Positions 57,722 to 64,000 of a DNA stretch of 64,000 bases are shown in pieces; the first letter of the stretch is position 1; each line of letters begins with the position of its first letter. Below the pieces are notes generated by a model, which made no database searches, was not told the DNA's origin, and saw only the letters and a program-made list of their open reading frames with translations. Source of the DNA: Actinomycetota bacterium (GTDB lineage: Bacteria; Actinomycetota; Actinomycetes; S36-B12); NCBI GenBank assembly GCA_030684515.1, contig JAUXVJ010000025.1, forward strand, positions 80,554-144,553. The letters run 5' to 3'. Position numbers and translations under genes: made by a program.

Positions 57722-58882
57722 ATGCGCAAGTTTGTGGTGGCGGGTCTGGCCGGATGTCTGGCTTTCGGGCTCACCTTCACACCTGCCAGTGCCGCCGGAC
57801 TCGGCGGCGAGCAATTGGACCTGCCAGGGATTCAGGTTGATCTCACAGGCGGGGCAGCTCCGCTTCCACCGATCCCGGTTCGCACGTGGATTCTGGCCGA
57901 CGCGACAAACGGCCAGGTGTACGCAGCCAGGCGAGCCCACAAACCTCGCCCTCCTGCCAGCACGCTCAAGACGTTGACGGCCCTGACGGTCTTGCCTCGC
58001 CTTGATCCAACTGGCACATTCACCGCAACTCGCAAGGCCGCCCAAAGTGAGGGCGCCAAGGCTGGGCTCCAGGTCGGACAGCAGTACACAATCGAGCAGT
58101 TGCTATACGGAATGATGCTGCCAAGCGGAAATGACGCAGCGATCGCCTTGGCGCAGGCCAATGGCGGAGTCCGCACCACCATTGCGCAGATGAACGCTCT
58201 CGCTGATCAGTTGCAGGCCGTTGACACCGAGGCCAAGGGCCCAAATGGACTCGATAAGCCAGGACAGGTGTCAACTGCCTACGACCTTGCACTCATCGCG
58301 CGCGCTGCCATGGCCCGACCCGACTTCGCCACGATCGTGTCAACCAAGCGATATGAGTTTCCGTCCAAGGGTGGCGGCAGCCACACGATCTACAACCTGA
58401 ATCAGATGCTCACCAGCGGATTCAAAGGCGCGCTAGGCGTCAAGACCGGATTCACCAGCAACGCGGGTCGCACCTTCATCGGAGCAGCGAACCGGAAGGG
58501 ACACACCCTGATCTTTGTCGGCATGGGTATCAAGGAGTCGACGAAGATTGCCGCTGAAGATGCGCTTGCCTGGGGCTTCAAGAATCTGGACAGACTTCGA
58601 CCCATTGGGACTTTGGTTGATCCACTCACGCCATTGCCGGGCGAATCTGCTGCACCGCTCACGGCTGCAGCGCAGGCAGCCGATGTTCCAGCGGCGAACC
58701 CTGAGCCAACTCGAACCCCAGATCCTGTTGCCTCAGCCGCCATCAGCCAGGCTGCATTGAAGATCCCCACTGCTCCAGCCCAAGCGCCTTCCTGGTGGCT
58801 GGCGTTGATCGTGCTTGCCGTCATCGGCGTGCTGTTGCTTGCGTTCAACGCCAGCCGCAACCGACGTCGCCGCTATCGCTGA
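57722..58882 (+). CDS. D-alanyl-D-alanine carboxypeptidase (peptidase S11)
   Basis: A 386-residue exported penicillin-binding protein: signal peptide about 1-24, active-site STLK at 80-83, SGN at 135-137 and KTG at 241-243. A Pro/Ala-rich spacer (about 300-350) and a C-terminal membrane helix with basic tail (RRRRYR) hold it in the membrane. It removes the terminal D-Ala from peptidoglycan stem peptides. It corresponds to the DacB1 position in mycobacteria. It ends 13 nt from the convergent trpS. Confidence 0.93.
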   Translation: MRKFVVAGLAGCLAFGLTFTPASAAGLGGEQLDLPGIQVDLTGGAAPLPPIPVRTWILADATNGQVYAARRAHKPRPPASTLKTLTALTVLPRLDPTGTFTATRKAAQSEGAKAGLQVGQQYTIEQLLYGMMLPSGNDAAIALAQANGGVRTTIAQMNALADQLQAVDTEAKGPNGLDKPGQVSTAYDLALIARAAMARPDFATIVSTKRYEFPSKGGGSHTIYNLNQMLTSGFKGALGVKTGFTSNAGRTFIGAANRKGHTLIFVGMGIKESTKIAAEDALAWGFKNLDRLRPIGTLVDPLTPLPGESAAPLTAAAQAADVPAANPEPTRTPDPVASAAISQAALKIPTAPAQAPSWWLALIVLAVIGVLLLAFNASRNRRRRYR

Positions 58883-58895
58883 AGGCAACCACGAC

Positions 58896-61246
<2,351 letters not shown>

Positions 61247-61252
61247 AGAGGC

Positions 61253-61258
61253 ACTCTA
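61253..61258 (-). promoter_or_regulatory. -10 box (TAGAGT) of the CNNM/CBS gene, leaderless type
   Basis: On the minus strand TAGAGT ends 6 nt before the ATG at 61246, within the 40-bp gap after the fibronectin-III gene. Confidence 0.5.
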
Positions 61259-61286
61259 GAGAATCAGCGGCAAGTGCACGTTGGCG

Positions 61287-63647
61287 CTAGGCAGTTTTGG
61301 CTGGCCCCAGAGTCACTGTGCGGGAAGCAGCAGAGGCCTCTGAGTTGCCAGCGCTGTTGGTGCCGACCACGGTGAAGTAGTAAGGCGTGCCCTCAGTCAG
61401 GCCCGTGATTGTGCACGAACGCTTGGTCGTCGTGCACGAAGCGCCACCGGGCGAAGCTGTGAAAGTGAAGGAAGTTGCCGGGAATCCACCACCGGGATTG
61501 GCCGTCAATTCAACTGAGGTAGCACCTTCAACAACGGCCGCAATACTGGGAGATTCAGGGACGGTGAAAGGAATCTCTGGTGTCACAGCTTCTGAAGGTG
61601 CAGATGCTGCCGACTCCCCCCAACGATTGATGCCGGTGGCAACGAAGGTGTACGGCTTGCCATTGTCCAGATCGGAGATCAGGCATGAGCCGGTGGAAGT
61701 GATGCAGTCCTGTCCGCCCGGGGAGGCCGTGATGCGGAACTGTGAGGGACGGCCACCAGGACTCGCCGAGACGCTGACTTTCACAAGACCAGCTCCACCA
61801 TTGAGTGAGGAGACCACTGGGGGGCTTGGTAGCCCTGCCTCGACAGAGGGCGCCACTGATTCAGATGGCTTGGACTCCTTGGAGACCCCGAAACTGTTCT
61901 TTGCGCGAGCGGTGAAGGTGTACGTCGTGCCATTGCTCAGGCCGGCCACCAGACAGGAATCTTCCTTCTTGGCAGTGGTGCAGCTTGCACCGCCAGGGCT
62001 GGCCACAATCGTGTACGTGTCCACCGGAGGGCTGTCGTTGTCGCCCTGCTTGTCGACGAGGGCCGAGACCATTGCCTGCTGGTTTCCATTGAGCACGTCG
62101 TCGATCTCTGGAGTGTCGGGTGCCCCCTTCAACCGCGAGGGCCGCACTGCCTTTGAGGGCTTCGAGGGATCCGAGGTGCCCTGATCGTTGGTGGCCGTGG
62201 CCGTGAAGGTGTACTCGTCCTCGTTGGTCAAGCCGTCAATCACGCAGGAATCAGACTTGATGGTGCGGCAGGTGAACTTGTCAGAAACCGGGTCCGCTGC
62301 TTTGGAGCCGGCGTCTGGTTGTGCAGATTCAGAAGTTGCCGCAGGGGTCTGGGCCGGTGAGGCCGTGCCCTTGTCTGCAACTGCCCGCAGGTTCTCTGTG
62401 GGGCGGGCACTCGCGGGAGGCAACGCAGCTGAAGATGACGGCTGTACGGCCGTGGCCGACGGCTGCACTGCCGTGGCGGACGGCTGCGCGCCGCTGCCGG
62501 ATGGCGCAGGAGTGGCCGAGGCATCAGCAGCATCCTGAGCGGCCTTGGCTTGCTTCTTGGCCGCATCGGTCAGTTCACCGTTGATTGAATGGATTGAGAC
62601 GGTGTAGTACTCGGGGAAGCCACCATTCTTGCCTGGCTCCATGGTCAGTTCGACTTGACCGCTGCCAGCAACTGCATCGGTGATTTCCGGCGGCGCTGGC
62701 TTGTCAGACGGGGCCGGTGTCACAGCGGCGGACTCTGCCGACAGCAGCGAGGAGCCCACGAGGTTGAAGGCTGCTACACGGAAGGTGTAGGCCGTCCCGT
62801 TGGTCAGCCCCTCGACCAGACACGAGAGCTTGGTCGTGGCGGTGCAGGTGAAGGACCCGGGCTTGGATGTCACCACGTACTTGGTGATGGGGCTGGTGCC
62901 TTCAAGTTTTGGAGCCGTCCATGAGACCAGAACTGTGCCGTCACGTGGGGCGGCCTTGACTTCGGTCGGGGCATCTGGGGAGCCAGGAAGCCCGCGCCCG
63001 CTGGCATCGCCCTCTTCGGGACAGCCATCAGGGGTTGAACTGGGCGAGGGACTGGCCGACACCCCGGGCGTGGCCAAGGACTGGCCGCTGGCAGTTGGCC
63101 CGGGATCGGACACCGCTGATGAAGTAGCCGAGGGACTCTCAGAGGCGGCGGCTGCTGGAGCCTGAGTCGCGGGAGCCTGGGTGGCCGGGGCTTGGGTCGC
63201 GGGGGCCTGAGTAGCGGGGGCCAAAGTCTGCGAATCGGCCACGGCAGGCAGGCTGCTCGAAGTCGGTGTGGCCGCGCGCGGGGACGCAGTCGGGGCCGGC
63301 GAGGATTGCGGTGCAACTGAGGATGAAGTCGGTGTTGGTGCGGCGCTGCCGCTGGTGTCTGGAGTCGGATCAGCCGTGGCAGAGCTGGTCGGCGAGACCG
63401 TGCCACTTGCCGAAGGTGATGCCGTTGGCGTGGGCGAACCGCCGAACGAACTGCTCGGGCTGGCGCTGCTGGATACCCCGGCCAGGGGAGGACAGATCGG
63501 CTCCTGGGTCGTGATGGTGATCGCAGCTGCCGCAACACCCGTGACGAGCAGCCCACCCACAAGTGCCAGCGCCACAGGTCCAACAGACCAAGCACGCCTG
63601 CTCTTCTTGGGGTCTTTCCCGGGCTCAAGGATGGGCAAGGAACTCAT
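61287..63647 (-). CDS. Secreted fibronectin type III repeat protein with Ser/Pro/Ala-rich stalk
   Basis: The ATG at 63647 (AAGGGG 6 nt upstream) gives 786 residues. Residues 17-45 are a basic stretch plus membrane or signal helix. Residues about 58-220 are a low-complexity Ser/Pro/Thr/Ala stalk with four APATQ copies (143-162). Five FN3-like domains follow (about 224-313, 318-505, 510-602, 606-693, 697-780). Each has a paired-Cys hairpin (for example CTATTKLSC, CTTTKRSC) before the conserved GLTNGTxYTF strand. The second domain is interrupted by a 95-residue low-complexity insertion. No enzyme domain is seen, so an adhesin or surface-layer role is likely but unproven. Confidence 0.85.
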   Translation of the reverse strand: MSSLPILEPGKDPKKSRRAWSVGPVALALVGGLLVTGVAAAAITITTQEPICPPLAGVSSSASPSSSFGGSPTPTASPSASGTVSPTSSATADPTPDTSGSAAPTPTSSSVAPQSSPAPTASPRAATPTSSSLPAVADSQTLAPATQAPATQAPATQAPATQAPAAAASESPSATSSAVSDPGPTASGQSLATPGVSASPSPSSTPDGCPEEGDASGRGLPGSPDAPTEVKAAPRDGTVLVSWTAPKLEGTSPITKYVVTSKPGSFTCTATTKLSCLVEGLTNGTAYTFRVAAFNLVGSSLLSAESAAVTPAPSDKPAPPEITDAVAGSGQVELTMEPGKNGGFPEYYTVSIHSINGELTDAAKKQAKAAQDAADASATPAPSGSGAQPSATAVQPSATAVQPSSSAALPPASARPTENLRAVADKGTASPAQTPAATSESAQPDAGSKAADPVSDKFTCRTIKSDSCVIDGLTNEDEYTFTATATNDQGTSDPSKPSKAVRPSRLKGAPDTPEIDDVLNGNQQAMVSALVDKQGDNDSPPVDTYTIVASPGGASCTTAKKEDSCLVAGLSNGTTYTFTARAKNSFGVSKESKPSESVAPSVEAGLPSPPVVSSLNGGAGLVKVSVSASPGGRPSQFRITASPGGQDCITSTGSCLISDLDNGKPYTFVATGINRWGESAASAPSEAVTPEIPFTVPESPSIAAVVEGATSVELTANPGGGFPATSFTFTASPGGASCTTTKRSCTITGLTEGTPYYFTVVGTNSAGNSEASAASRTVTLGPAKTA
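62445..62486 (-). repeat. Two tandem 21-bp coding repeats (QPSATAV)
   Basis: The repeats encode residues 388-401 of the fibronectin-III protein, inside the insertion that splits its second FN3 domain. The copies differ at a few bases, so the duplication is not brand new. Confidence 0.7.
63162..63221 (-). repeat. Four tandem 15-bp coding repeats (APATQ)
   Basis: Four imperfect 15-bp units encode residues 143-162 of the fibronectin-III protein stalk. Copy-number change by slippage would stay in frame, so stalk length could vary between strains. Confidence 0.8.
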
Positions 63648-63778
63648 TGCACACCCCTTTTCATTGCAGCCCAGACCAGCCACGGCGTGACTGGTGAATT
63701 TGCTTTACAAGTGTACGCCCACCAGAAGGGGCAGTCCACCAACGAGCTCATGCCACGAAGGTGAACTTCTCGGAGATC
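63648..63778. other. Gap between MFS transporter and fibronectin-III genes
   Basis: This 131-bp gap on the minus-strand reading direction holds a possible -10 (TACACT, about 63711-63716) for the fibronectin-III gene, with a leader of roughly 60 nt. No terminator hairpin for the MFS gene is evident. Confidence 0.3.
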
Positions 63779-64000
63779 TCAACCGACAGCGGGAACGTTC
63801 TTCGCCGATTCTCTGGCCAACAGCACGGTGCACAGCAGCGCCAAGGCTGAGCAGATCGTCATGACCACAGCCATCGTCAGGCCGGTATTGAAGGGCAAAA
63901 TGGCCAGCAACGGGGTGGCCACGAGAGCCCCAGCGAAGGTCATCGCCCCGATGATGGCCGACGCCGTGCCGACGTACGCGCTGCGCTCCAGAGCCAGCGC
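63779..64000 (-). CDS. MFS transporter, C-terminal fragment (cut by window edge)
   Basis: The last 73 residues of a membrane protein run off the right edge. GTASAIIGAMTFAGALVATPLLAIL followed by a second helix (MAVVMTICSALALLCTVLL) resembles the final two helices of drug/H+ antiporters of the DHA1 (Bcr/CflA-like) group; the first motif continues ALALERSAYV upstream. The stop is at 63779-63781. The substrate cannot be judged from this fragment. Confidence 0.7.
   Translation of the reverse strand, partial: ALALERSAYVGTASAIIGAMTFAGALVATPLLAILPFNTGLTMAVVMTICSALALLCTVLLARESAKNVPAVG

Noticed and set aside
63153..63221. Short regular repeats as a possible CRISPR array
   Set aside because: The 15-bp units are contiguous, have no spacers and are in-frame codons of a Pro/Ala/Thr stalk. 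No cas gene is present.

Overview
The window reads as about 64 kb of chromosome from a high-GC Gram-positive actinobacterium. Evidence is direct: a WhiB-family Fe-S regulator, FbiA/FbiB for coenzyme F420, actinobacterial acyl-CoA carboxylase with an epsilon subunit, LCP and TIGR03089 genes, GTG starts and many apparently leaderless promoters. From memory of the Mycobacterium tuberculosis map, the order of core genes largely follows the Rv3258c to Rv3336c interval (DUF3499, whiB2, fbiA, fbiB, GDP-mannose pyrophosphorylase, LCP, TIGR03089, purE, purK, GtrA, PH protein, birA, accD5, accE5, maf, accA3, lpdA, punA, pmmB, add, deoA, cdd, dac, trpS). I cannot name the species; the compact layout suggests a small free-living, perhaps aquatic, actinobacterium (inference). 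No transposase, integrase, phage gene, CRISPR array, tRNA or rRNA was seen.

Layout. 1-5.6 kb (minus): the end of a DUF3499 gene, a DUF5719 protein, a very large membrane glycosyltransferase and whiB. 5.8-9.2 kb: fbiA-fbiB (F420) and a sugar-1-phosphate nucleotidyltransferase. 9.3-14.8 kb: TIGR03089 protein, a 1064-residue secreted amidase/SpoIID protein and an LCP ligase. 14.8-24.8 kb: the most variable part, a surface-glycan locus with a GT2 plus CDP-alcohol phosphotransferase operon, a divergent nucleotidyltransferase, a five-gene glycosyltransferase operon chained by 4-nt overlaps, and UDP-glucose dehydrogenase. 24.8-34.7 kb: purE/purK, GtrA, PH protein, birA, the acyl-CoA carboxylase genes, maf, lpdA and a zinc-ribbon membrane protein.

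34.8-48.8 kb is a nucleoside uptake and catabolism region: purine nucleoside phosphorylase, phosphopentomutase-like enzyme, deoxyribose-phosphate aldolase, two aldehyde dehydrogenase genes, adenosine deaminase, thymidine phosphorylase, cytidine deaminase and a BMP-type ABC importer. 48.9-54.0 kb: MeaB and methylmalonyl-CoA mutase. 54.1-57.6 kb: a three-gene succinate dehydrogenase. Together with the carboxylase these could carry propionyl-CoA through methylmalonyl-CoA and succinyl-CoA to fumarate (the epimerase is not in the window). 57.7-64 kb: D,D-carboxypeptidase, trpS, a CBS/CorC membrane protein, a secreted fibronectin-III protein and the end of an MFS transporter.

The DNA is tightly packed: no gene-free stretch exceeds about 210 bp (the largest are 13170-13374 and 5558-5760), nine convergent gene pairs meet within 25 bp or overlap with no visible terminator, and twelve genes have a TANNNT box 6-9 nt before the start codon. 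I found no unmistakably new system; the best candidates are the glycan locus with its degenerate TagF-like protein and Asp-to-His CDP-alcohol transferase, and the control elements around the sdh operon.
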